Below, piece after piece: positions 1-5,631 of a stretch of 8,735 bases of DNA. Location of the stretch: contig JAISBG010000059.1 in assembly GCA_031266315.1 (NCBI GenBank), positions 1 through 8,735 on the forward strand, read 5' to 3'. Both the position numbers and the translations under genes were made by a program. Source of the DNA: Planctomycetaceae bacterium. GTDB taxonomy: Bacteria; Planctomycetota; Planctomycetia; Pirellulales; Thermoguttaceae. Every line of letters begins with the position of its first letter. Position 1 is the first letter of the stretch. Under the pieces are notes generated by a model. That model ran no database searches, was not told the DNA's origin, and saw nothing but the letters and a program-made list of their open reading frames with translations.

Positions 1-113
1 CGTTGCCGCTATTATTTAAAATCCCGCCTTTCAGGCGGCGGGGTTTTTATCGCGGTACTACCGCAGGTCGAAGACCTGCGGTTATGAAAATGAAGCCCTA
101 TCGGGCTATTCCA
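1..113 (+). repeat. Three-hairpin intergenic repeat, copy A
   Basis: This is the first of three copies of a modular repeat (others at 3541-3650, inverted, and 3641-3742). It has three stem-loops in fixed order. H1 is CCGCC/GGCGG at 24-28 and 34-38 with loop TTTCA. H2 is ACCGCAGGTC/GACCTGCGGT at 60-69 and 73-82 with loop GAA. H3 is AGCCC/GGGCT at 94-98 and 103-107. The spacing H2 to H3 is 11 nt here and in copy C. The copy begins at or before the window edge, so its left boundary is unknown. It lies downstream of the HzsA-like gene. Positions 114-200, between this repeat and that gene's stop codon, show nothing recognisable. Confidence 0.8.
23..48. terminator. Likely bidirectional intrinsic terminator inside repeat copy A
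   Basis: CCCGCC at 23-28 can pair with GGCGGG at 37-42. On the plus strand the stem is followed by G and TTTTTAT. On the minus strand the same stem is followed by ATTTTA. An alternative register (24-28 with 34-38) is the one conserved in the other repeat copies. It could end transcription of the HzsA-like gene, although it lies about 150 nt past that stop codon, and of any gene entering from the left. Confidence 0.4.
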
Positions 114-200
114 CTGAATCGTCACAATGATGATTACCTGATTTCACCAACATTTCGTCCCTAACGGGTGTAACTGTTCAGACGTAATAAGAGTTGCGAA

Positions 201-2636
201 TTATTCCAATGCCGGACGGGTATTTTTGCCGATGGACTGAATTCGTGTGTTTTCGTAAGTTCCGTAAAAAACACTGTTGGCGTCGAGCCAAAGATCAATC
301 CGACGGCGTTCTTCCGACAATAATTTTACGCCGTAATGATTTTCGTCCAGATAATTCCGAAGTGCCGACGCAGAAGCCCCGAAATGTCCCGCTGTTGTTC
401 GCGAACCGCCGTGAACCGGATCATTGATTGAGCCGTTGTCCGAATGAAAATAGAATCCGTATTTTGGTGCAAGATGTTGATAAGACCGTGTCCAGCCGTT
501 TGGTGTATCGGTAATTCCTGTTAAGTCAAACGTGTGATTCGTTTTAAGACCGTTTGCGGCGGGATGATCTTGTTCGCCGTGACAGTGGACGCAATGTTTA
601 TCCAAAACCGGTTGAACAAGTTGGACAAAATTAAGCGGATAACTGCCGGAAACTTCCTTGCGAATTATTGACGGAGACCGATGAAACGCGGCTGCGGTTG
701 CCGAAGAATTTTGCCGGCTGTTGTGTTTATTTTCGTGACATCCAATACACGTCAACTGTTCACCGGAATGAAGGTACGTCGCACTCCGCATAGATTGGAC
801 AGCGCGACCGTGTTCGTCAAGAGCCTGAAAATAAATCGGTTTGCCCGACGGAACTTCAAAAAACGCACTGCCGTCCTCTTCAACCGGAACGGTTCCCAAA
901 ATACCGCGTGCGTTTGTCTGAGTACCAATACCGATTTTCGGATCATCAGGAACCGGCGTCGATTTGGCAAACAGTTGAATAATCCGAATGGCTTTAATTT
1001 TGACCGGTTGTTGCTCTCGTGTTTGCCAATCGAAATCGCTTTGATAAACGTTGACAATTCCGATATGGGCTTTTTCGTCACCGGTTTGTTTCTCGTTACG
1101 GTACCGCGCCGCCTGAGTTGTTTGTGCGGGAATTACCGGCGGACGTTGCCGAGCAACCAGCGGCATCGGACTGTGCGCACTGATTGCCGGATTACGGTAA
1201 ATCAGTTCACGGTTTCCGAAAGCATCAATCCAGTAAACACCGCGATTTTTGGCTTCGGAATCATAAACGCACAAATAATCCTCTTCACTGAAGGGCCAAG
1301 GTGTACCGTAAATCATAAACGGTTGAGTTGGTTTCCGTTCCGCTTCAGGAAACGGAACTTCCGGTGTTAGTCTTATAATTTGCGACATGGCACCGTCATC
1401 TTCGAGTCGTTGGTCAATCAGAACAAGTGATCCGAAAGCGTGTCCATGATGTGCTCCGGTAACAGCGACATAACGATGTGAGTTGGGAATTGCCCGAATA
1501 TCCATTTCCATCCAAGGACGAGATTCCCGTTTCGCCGGATAATTACCGTGATAAGATCGCGGGTCGCGACCGTCGGGAAAACAAGTCCAAAGATGATGAG
1601 CCGCGTTGGTGTCCCGATCAACATAATCCCAACGTGTGTACAGAATCATTCCGTTATGATCGACACTTGGCTGCCATTCGTGTGTTTCGTGATAACTGAG
1701 ACAAATAATATCGCTGCCGTCCGGTTCCATTGAAAAGAGCGTGTACACCGGACAATATCGACCGCAACGCAAAAATCCGCCGCGCCGTTCACTGATAAAC
1801 GCGATACGTCCGTCTGGTAATTCGCAAGGATCAAAATCGTTCACGGAACCGTCGGTTAATTGTACAAGATTTGTTCCGTCGGCGTTGCAACGAAAAAGAT
1901 GATAACAACGTGATTCCGACCATTCGTGATAATACGGAACACTTTTTTCCTGTTTCCATGAACTGTCCATCGGTTTTGCTTCACAGTAAGCGAAATAAAT
2001 TGTTTGACCGTCAAAGGAAATTTCCGGCGAGAGAAACGCGCCGCCCTGAAGTTTTCGCCCTTTCATTCTGCCCTTTTCGACAACAGAATCGGCTAATAAA
2101 TTAACAAGTTTCGGCGAATCGGACAACGGATTTTCAAGAACAAAAAGTCCGCCGCCGGGGCGTGCCGTAAAACCGTAGAACTGATCACACATGTGAAACG
2201 ACGGATCATCGGCGTCGTGTTTTGTAATGAAAAGAAGTTTTTGCAACGATTTCAAATGCGAATGACATCGAATAACGTCACGTTTAATTTTTCGGGATTC
2301 GTGGTACAAGGATTCGTATTGATTCGGAGTTACGGATTCCAACGAGTGTTGCAGTTTTTTTAACGGCACAACCGCCGCATCAATTGCCGTTTGATCCGCA
2401 CCGGAAAGCGTTCTGATCCGTTCCGCCAACGCATACGCCGAATCAATAACCTGCCGTGTATGTTCCGGCGAAAACGAAACGTTAATTTTGTGATTTGCCT
2501 GAAACTGTTTGTCCTGATCAATCCAATCGTTGACAACAATTTCATTGACAACAATACCGCCGTCAATAATTTCGTCCGAAAATGCAACAAAACACAAAAG
2601 TTCAAAAATAAACATGGAATAAAGTAACAGTTTCAT
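201..2636 (-). CDS. HzsA-related exported protein with beta-propeller and two CxxCH motifs
   Basis: An 811-residue protein probably acting outside the cytoplasmic membrane. A Sec signal peptide is visible at residues 1-20 (KLLLYSMFIFELLCFVAF). PD40-like beta-propeller strands follow at about 200-360, with repeated PDG/ADG turns (N251-ADGTN, PDG 274-276, PDG 305-307, PDG 354-356). The middle region, about 545-628, carries the GTVPVEEDGSAFFEVP and YFQALDEHGRAVQSMRS signatures typical of hydrazine synthase alpha-like proteins. Two CxxCH sites that look like c-type haem sites follow: C630-IGC-H634 and C682-VHC-H686. The C-terminus (DLWLDANSVFYGTYEN) is also typical of this family. The start is ATG 2634-2636, with AGGAG nine nt upstream. 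Family membership is clear, but the reaction is not known. Members are common in non-anammox planctomycetes, so hydrazine synthesis should not be assumed. Polysaccharide- or redox-linked roles are only guesses. Confidence 0.88.
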   Translation of the reverse strand: MKLLLYSMFIFELLCFVAFSDEIIDGGIVVNEIVVNDWIDQDKQFQANHKINVSFSPEHTRQVIDSAYALAERIRTLSGADQTAIDAAVVPLKKLQHSLESVTPNQYESLYHESRKIKRDVIRCHSHLKSLQKLLFITKHDADDPSFHMCDQFYGFTARPGGGLFVLENPLSDSPKLVNLLADSVVEKGRMKGRKLQGGAFLSPEISFDGQTIYFAYCEAKPMDSSWKQEKSVPYYHEWSESRCYHLFRCNADGTNLVQLTDGSVNDFDPCELPDGRIAFISERRGGFLRCGRYCPVYTLFSMEPDGSDIICLSYHETHEWQPSVDHNGMILYTRWDYVDRDTNAAHHLWTCFPDGRDPRSYHGNYPAKRESRPWMEMDIRAIPNSHRYVAVTGAHHGHAFGSLVLIDQRLEDDGAMSQIIRLTPEVPFPEAERKPTQPFMIYGTPWPFSEEDYLCVYDSEAKNRGVYWIDAFGNRELIYRNPAISAHSPMPLVARQRPPVIPAQTTQAARYRNEKQTGDEKAHIGIVNVYQSDFDWQTREQQPVKIKAIRIIQLFAKSTPVPDDPKIGIGTQTNARGILGTVPVEEDGSAFFEVPSGKPIYFQALDEHGRAVQSMRSATYLHSGEQLTCIGCHENKHNSRQNSSATAAAFHRSPSIIRKEVSGSYPLNFVQLVQPVLDKHCVHCHGEQDHPAANGLKTNHTFDLTGITDTPNGWTRSYQHLAPKYGFYFHSDNGSINDPVHGGSRTTAGHFGASASALRNYLDENHYGVKLLSEERRRIDLWLDANSVFYGTYENTRIQSIGKNTRPALE

Positions 2637-2645
2637 TTTAGTAAT

Positions 2646-2650
2646 CTCCT
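2646..2650 (-). promoter_or_regulatory. Shine-Dalgarno of the HzsA-related gene
   Basis: The minus strand reads AGGAG, nine nt before ATG 2636. This supports that start codon. A TACAAT hexamer at 2666-2671 could be a -10 box, but no convincing -35 was seen. Confidence 0.7.
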
Positions 2651-2720
2651 TATTATTGAGATATAATTGTAATACAAAAAATTACACGATTCCGATAATA
2701 TTTCAAAGGAATATTGTTAA

Positions 2721-2902
2721 AAGTAGGCAATTATAAGGTGGGCGATCCTTTCGCTGAAAGGTCGCGCCGGTTGAGGCTGTAATTGACTCCAATCGATAAG
2801 CCCTTCCTAAAAATTTGGCTATCAAATGAACACCGCGACCATTCAACGGACATTTTTGATAATTTGATAAATAGCCTGCCATTAAACAGGGATTGCCTAC
2901 TT
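2721..2902. repeat. 182-nt inverted-repeat element with hairpin core (copy 1)
   Basis: Perfect 11-bp inverted repeats bound it: AAGTAGGCAAT at 2721-2731 and its complement at 2892-2902. Inside, a 38-nt core (2737-2774) matches 5458-5495 at 35 of 38 positions. The core folds as CCTTTC/GAAAGG (2747-2752, 2756-2761, loop GCT) inside GGCG/CGCC. A second inner hairpin pairs GGCTATCAAAT (2817-2827) with ATTTGATAAATAGCC (2862-2876), with a small bulge. It fills most of the 325-nt gap between the lipoprotein and HzsA-like genes. It could be a MITE-like mobile element or a structured RNA. No clear target-site duplication or transposase was found. An open frame across it (2703-2960, minus) looks like a by-product of the repeat. 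Confidence 0.6.
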
Positions 2903-2961
2903 CTTTTCGCGTTAAAATATAAAATGAAATAAAATATATCAATCTACAAGTAAATGACATT

Positions 2962-3441
2962 TTACTTGGTAGTCAACTCCAAAACAATATCCTGAATTCC
3001 CGAATCGGGAACAGTAACACGAAGTTGCGATTCCCGATAGTTTTCATAAATTGCCGGTAAACGGTTGACAGATTTCTCGAACAAAATATCTTTACCGGTT
3101 TCCGTGTCAATTTCTCCGGTTTTGACAAATTCACCGCTCTGTTCATATTTTGTAATGATTATCCAATATTCACCGGAATAAACACCGTCATTTTCCTTCA
3201 AGGTTGTCATCGTAAATCGTCCGGCGGAATCGGTTATTGAAAAGGCGTTCCGTTGTTGATTCTTTTCTGTTGAGTTTTGAACATACGGAATAAGTGTAAC
3301 TGTTGCGTTTTCTAAGGGAACAGTATCCAGTGTAACCTTTCCTTTACAAACAACAAGTCCCGACAAACCGGAATGATTACAACCGGAATTTAGGAACAGA
3401 GCGATAAAAAATAAAACAATAAATAAACAATGGTATTTCAT
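2962..3441 (-). CDS. Small transthyretin-like (carboxypeptidase regulatory-like) lipoprotein
   Basis: A 159-residue predicted lipoprotein. Residues 1-20 are a hydrophobic signal ending in LNSG, with the lipidated cysteine at C21. The box is not ideal, because N18 occupies the -3 position. The mature part has the pattern of planctomycete transthyretin-like/CarboxypepD_reg domains: KGKVTLD (33-39), ENATVTLIP (44-52), DSAGRFTM (71-78), YSGEYWIII (88-96), RLPAIYENY (127-135), then a C-terminal strand ending DIVLELTTK. Such proteins are small beta-sandwiches of unknown function, often encoded near DUF1559 genes as here. No Shine-Dalgarno precedes ATG 3439-3441, but TATAAT lies four nt upstream, so a leaderless transcript is possible. 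Functional assignment stops at fold and location. Confidence 0.82.
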   Translation of the reverse strand: MKYHCLFIVLFFIALFLNSGCNHSGLSGLVVCKGKVTLDTVPLENATVTLIPYVQNSTEKNQQRNAFSITDSAGRFTMTTLKENDGVYSGEYWIIITKYEQSGEFVKTGEIDTETGKDILFEKSVNRLPAIYENYRESQLRVTVPDSGIQDIVLELTTK

Positions 3442-3445
3442 TTTA

Positions 3446-3451
3446 ATTATA
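3446..3451 (-). promoter_or_regulatory. Possible -10 box (TATAAT) for a leaderless lipoprotein mRNA
   Basis: The minus strand reads TATAAT with four nt between it and the ATG at 3441. Transcription would start at or just inside the start codon. No good -35 hexamer was found at 16-18 nt, and AT-rich DNA makes chance matches common. Confidence 0.2.
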
Positions 3452-3507
3452 CTGTGTTAGGGTTGTATTTGGAATTTTCCAAGTTTCTAAATAATTATTT
3501 TTCGGAT

Positions 3508-3540
3508 TGTTCCGACCTGCCCGTCCGGCAGGCGGGAACA
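3508..3540. repeat. Nested 33-nt hairpin
   Basis: TGTTCC (3508-3513) pairs with GGAACA (3535-3540), and inside it CCTGCC (3516-3521) pairs with GGCAGG (3527-3532), with a GA/CG internal mismatch and loop CGTCC. It abuts repeat copy B. No T-run follows on either strand, so it is better read as a repeat unit than as a terminator. Positions 3442-3507 to its left are AT-rich and hold a 12-bp palindrome, AAATAATTATTT (3489-3500). Confidence 0.6.
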
Positions 3541-3650
3541 CCGAATAGCCCGATAGGGCTTTTTATTTTCGTAACCGCAGGTCTTTGACCTGCGGTACAG
3601 CGATAAAAAGCCGACCGCCTGAAAGGCGGGACTTAGTGCGGCAACGGGTT
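3541..3650 (-). repeat. Three-hairpin intergenic repeat, copy B (inverted)
   Basis: This is the same module as copy A, on the minus strand. H3 is AGCCC/GGGCT (3547-3551, 3556-3560). H2 is ACCGCAGGTC/GACCTGCGGT (3574-3583, 3587-3596). H1 is CCGCC/GGCGG (3615-3619, 3625-3629). The outer end is a GTTGCCGC-like tail shared with the start of copy A. On the minus strand H1 is followed a few bases later by CTTTTTAT, so it might weakly terminate transcription from the DUF1559 gene. Confidence 0.8.
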
Positions 3651-3742
3651 AAAATCCTGCCTTTCAGGCAGTGGTCTCTTGGGTTCACAACCGTAGGTCG
3701 GAGACCTACGGTTACGAAAATTAAGCCCTGTCGGGCTATTCC
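3641..3742 (+). repeat. Three-hairpin intergenic repeat, copy C
   Basis: This is a forward copy that shares the segment GCAACGGGTT (3641-3650) with inverted copy B, so B and C form a head-to-head pair. H1 is CTGCC/GGCAG (3657-3661, 3667-3671). H2 is ACCGTAGGTC/GACCTACGGT (3690-3699, 3703-3712). H3 is AGCCC/GGGCT (3724-3728, 3733-3737). Compared with A and B, one base pair in H1 and one in H2 have changed on both arms together, so pairing is kept. Confidence 0.8.
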
Positions 3743-3759
3743 GTTTTTCGTATCAGGTT

Positions 3760-3787
3760 GTAGAGACGCCATGTATTGCGTCTCTAC
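3760..3787. repeat. Perfect 10-bp hairpin repeat
   Basis: GTAGAGACGC (3760-3769) and GCGTCTCTAC (3778-3787) form a perfect stem around loop CATGTATT. Intergenic repeats built on GTAGAGACGC...GCGTCTCTAC are familiar from cyanobacteria and other bacteria (recollection, not searched). It lies about 94 nt past the DUF1559 stop codon. On the minus strand no T-run follows, so termination is unlikely. Positions 3788-3880 show nothing else recognisable. Confidence 0.6.
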
Positions 3788-3880
3788 TTTGATTATTCGT
3801 GAACAGTTACAACTTAATTTCGATCAGTTGAAAAATACCGAATAGAACCTTTAACGCTGTTACCTTATTTTTCAAAAAAA

Positions 3881-5155
3881 TTAAAATGAAGAAGTTTCAC
3901 CGCCTTGAGGTGTTCCCAAAGCACCGAAAACTCCATAAACGCTTTTTCCGGTCATGTAATTTTTATAACCGGTTGGATCGCTGCCCGGTGCTGTCGTATC
4001 ACCGCAGTTAATCGTTTCGGAAATAAAATGTACGGAGCCGTCCACAAACGAACAATTCACGCCGCCGGTATGATTACTTGTCGGCGGGAACAAACCACGT
4101 GCTTGATGCGGACGTTGTCTGTTATCGCTGCTGTTGTTTTGTGCGCTACACGAAACGGAATTAGGCGGTAGGCATGTTGAAAATACCATAAAAATAGAAC
4201 GCCCGTCTGTCCATGTCGCACCGTGTGACCCTATTTGAAAAAGAGGGGCACTGGAAGGACGCATTTGAAGTTCCATCTGGTTGGCTACCTTGATTTCATT
4301 CCCTTGAACAGCCGTCAAACAAAGATCGGGACGAAGAATCCAATCGCTTTTAGTAACAGTTCCCTCATTCATTGTTGTGATTGTTATTGAACCAAAAACA
4401 CCGGAAACTAAAAAAGCAACACCGGAACGAGGACTTGCCATATTCCCACTGATACAGTGTTCACTCAATCCAAGCGTGTTGCTTGTACCGTCTGTAATGA
4501 CAGCAAGACTGGTGGCACTGTTTGGCTGTCCGCTTCTTCCTCCAGAAATACCGCGTAACATTCCAGCTCCGGGATCACTAGCGGATGCATAATCTCCACT
4601 ACAAACGCGGTAATTTAACATTCCAACAGCATGTTCCGGTTTTTGATATCCGAATCCGTCCGAAGGACAGAGAAACGATGGAATGCTTGTTTTATGGTAA
4701 GCGTCCATACTTGCAGTTACAGTGTAAGCACCAATATTCGGTTGTGATTTGTATTTGTCGTAAACGGCGGTTTGCTCTATGTAGGAGAGCAACGACATGA
4801 AGAATGTCGGCTGGTAATAATCTGGCGGTCCACATTGTGGCGGAAACGACCTCTGGGAATCCTCGTAATTCAACATTCCCAGAGCCAGTTGTTTGAGGTT
4901 ATTGCTACACTGCATCCGTCTTGCGGCTTCGCGGGCGGCTTGAACGGCAGGTAACAATAATGCAATCAGAACTCCGATAATCGCAATCACCACAAGAAGT
5001 TCGACGAGAGTAAAGCCGAATGGTGAAGAACGAATGAGTTGTAGAAATTTGGCGAAAAAACATTGATAGAACCAACATTCTCCATTATCTGTTCTTAACT
5101 CTTTCCTATATACTGCCCCCCCCCCCCCTCGCTTTCCCATTTTAACATTTGACAT
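3881..5155 (-). CDS. DUF1559 prepilin-like protein with poly-G tract in its 5' end
   Basis: A 424-residue protein as read from ATG 5155. It has a type IV prepilin (class III) leader: cleavage is expected at G47|F48 in the motif [15 protein letters not shown], with Glu at +5 (E52), followed by the hydrophobic helix and the [14 protein letters not shown] segment typical of planctomycete DUF1559 proteins. The C-terminal signature [14 protein letters not shown] spans 364-377. Such proteins are probably exported pseudopilins or surface fibres, present in many paralogues per genome. The start is uncertain. ATG 5155 and ATG 5140 lack a Shine-Dalgarno, whereas ATG 5208 has AGGA eight nt upstream but is in another frame. 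A 13-G run (5116-5128) lies between them and the prepilin motif. No in-frame ATG, GTG or TTG exists between the run and the motif, so the run must be translated. With 14 or 11 G the 5208 start joins the prepilin frame. Confidence 0.9.
   Translation of the reverse strand: MSNVKMGKRGGGGAVYRKELRTDNGECWFYQCFFAKFLQLIRSSPFGFTLVELLVVIAIIGVLIALLLPAVQAAREAARRMQCSNNLKQLALGMLNYEDSQRSFPPQCGPPDYYQPTFFMSLLSYIEQTAVYDKYKSQPNIGAYTVTASMDAYHKTSIPSFLCPSDGFGYQKPEHAVGMLNYRVCSGDYASASDPGAGMLRGISGGRSGQPNSATSLAVITDGTSNTLGLSEHCISGNMASPRSGVAFLVSGVFGSITITTMNEGTVTKSDWILRPDLCLTAVQGNEIKVANQMELQMRPSSAPLFQIGSHGATWTDGRSIFMVFSTCLPPNSVSCSAQNNSSDNRQRPHQARGLFPPTSNHTGGVNCSFVDGSVHFISETINCGDTTAPGSDPTGYKNYMTGKSVYGVFGALGTPQGGETSSF
5116..5128 (-). 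repeat. 13-nt poly-G homopolymer, candidate phase-variation tract
   Basis: Thirteen consecutive C on the plus strand read as G13 in the coding strand of the DUF1559 gene, giving Gly-Gly-Gly-Gly after Arg9. Runs this long are prone to slipped-strand mispairing and also to sequencing error. The tract sits between the best start codon (5208) and the prepilin motif. In the 5208 frame it leads to a stop a few codons later (QYIGKS then TAA), and one added G or two lost would restore the fusion. Confidence 0.75.
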
Positions 5156-5216
5156 TTCACGGAATTATTCGGTGAATTTTTCAAAGCGTTTTCTACAAAG
5201 TTTTTCATTGTTGTGT

Positions 5217-5220
5217 TCCT
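5217..5220 (-). promoter_or_regulatory. Shine-Dalgarno for the alternative DUF1559 start at ATG 5208
   Basis: The minus strand reads TAAGGA, with AGGA eight nt before ATG 5206-5208. This is the only well-placed ribosome site near the 5' end of the gene. It begins a frame ([20 protein letters not shown] onward) that runs into the poly-G tract out of phase with the prepilin. Confidence 0.55.
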
Positions 5221-5307
5221 TATACAAGGTTCGTTGAAATCATTACGATTCGCTTGCCGCAAAACATTACGGCAAAAAATGACGTATCGCAATTAAATCA
5301 GATTTAG

Positions 5308-5336
5308 ATTTTACAGGAAACGAAACCAGAAATCAA
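5308..5336 (-). promoter_or_regulatory. Candidate sigma-70-type promoter for the DUF1559 gene
   Basis: The minus strand has TTGATT (5331-5336) and TAAAAT (5308-5313), separated by 17 nt. Transcription would start near 5301, leaving a leader of about 90 nt before ATG 5208. The leader contains a small inverted repeat, TTGCCG/CGGCAA, at about 5254-5276. The match is moderate and the region is AT-rich. Confidence 0.3.
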
Positions 5337-5363
5337 GAGGAATTTTTTTTCTTTCTTTAGAAT

Positions 5364-5384
5364 ATCAGAAAAAAATTTTCTGAT
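5364..5384. repeat. AT-rich 9-bp inverted repeat upstream of the DUF1559 promoter
   Basis: ATCAGAAAA (5364-5372) and TTTTCTGAT (5376-5384) form a perfect stem with a 3-nt loop. It lies about 28 nt upstream of the candidate -35. It could be an operator or a weak terminator. No T-run follows on the minus strand. Confidence 0.35.
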
Positions 5385-5452
5385 TCTCCCGGTATTAGGT
5401 GTCCAAGCCTTGACAAGTTCGTTTTAATCGTGAAACACATGAAAATTCACGG

Positions 5453-5571
5453 AAAGGGGTGGGCGCTCCCTTCGCTGAAGGGTCGCGCCGGTTGACTCTA
5501 TATTGTTCCAAAACGGAAAGCAACACAATTTGTTGTAGTTAATCTAATTCACTGTCGGCGCCCACCTCTTT
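5453..5571. repeat. 119-nt inverted-repeat element with hairpin core (copy 2)
   Basis: The ends pair over 14 positions (5453-5466 with 5558-5571): 13 Watson-Crick pairs and one G-U if read as plus-strand RNA. The 38-nt core at 5458-5495 matches 2737-2774 at 35 of 38 positions and folds as CCCTTC/GAAGGG (5468-5473, 5477-5482, loop GCT) inside GGCGC/GCGCC (5462-5466, 5485-5489). GGCGC can pair either locally or with the far GCGCC at 5558-5562, so two structures exclude each other. A small hairpin, CAACA/TGTTG, lies at 5521-5535. It sits 60 nt past the cas13b stop codon and upstream of the DUF1559 gene. It could be a MITE or a structured RNA. It does not look like a CRISPR repeat. Confidence 0.6.
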
Positions 5572-5584
5572 GATTAGCTAAACT

Positions 5585-5604
5585 TTAACGAAAAACTCCG
5601 TTAA
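5585..5604 (-). terminator. Weak hairpin downstream of cas13b
   Basis: On the minus strand TTAACG and CGTTAA form a 6-bp stem around an 8-nt loop, 27 nt past the cas13b stop codon. The stem is AT-rich and followed only by AAGTTTAG, so termination is uncertain. Confidence 0.25.
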
Positions 5605-5631
5605 TTTTGACCGTGTAAAATCTTTGTCAAA

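Noticed and set aside
681..1370. 229-codon plus-strand open frame
   Set aside because: It is antisense to the HzsA-related gene, whose conserved motifs (both signature segments and a CxxCH) occupy the same bases.
201..2636. True hydrazine synthase alpha subunit of an anammox organism
   Set aside because: No partner subunits are nearby, and this wider family is common in planctomycetes that do not perform anammox. Only family relatedness is claimed.
2703..2960. 85-codon open frame directly after the lipoprotein stop codon on the minus strand
   Set aside because: It lies almost wholly within the 182-nt inverted-repeat element, has no ribosome site, and its translation has no recognisable domain. 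It is best explained as a by-product of the repeat, though its ATG one nt after the stop is noted.
5095..5292. 65-codon minus-strand open frame ending in [10 protein letters not shown] as a separate small gene
   Set aside because: Its downstream part (from ATG 5208) is better explained as the out-of-phase 5' end of the DUF1559 gene, across the poly-G tract.
5521..5566. Lone ACTACAAC on the minus strand (within 5531-5545), like the end of a Cas13b direct repeat
   Set aside because: Only one copy is present, there is no matching GTTG start 36 nt away and no spacer-repeat pattern. It falls inside the 119-nt inverted-repeat element.
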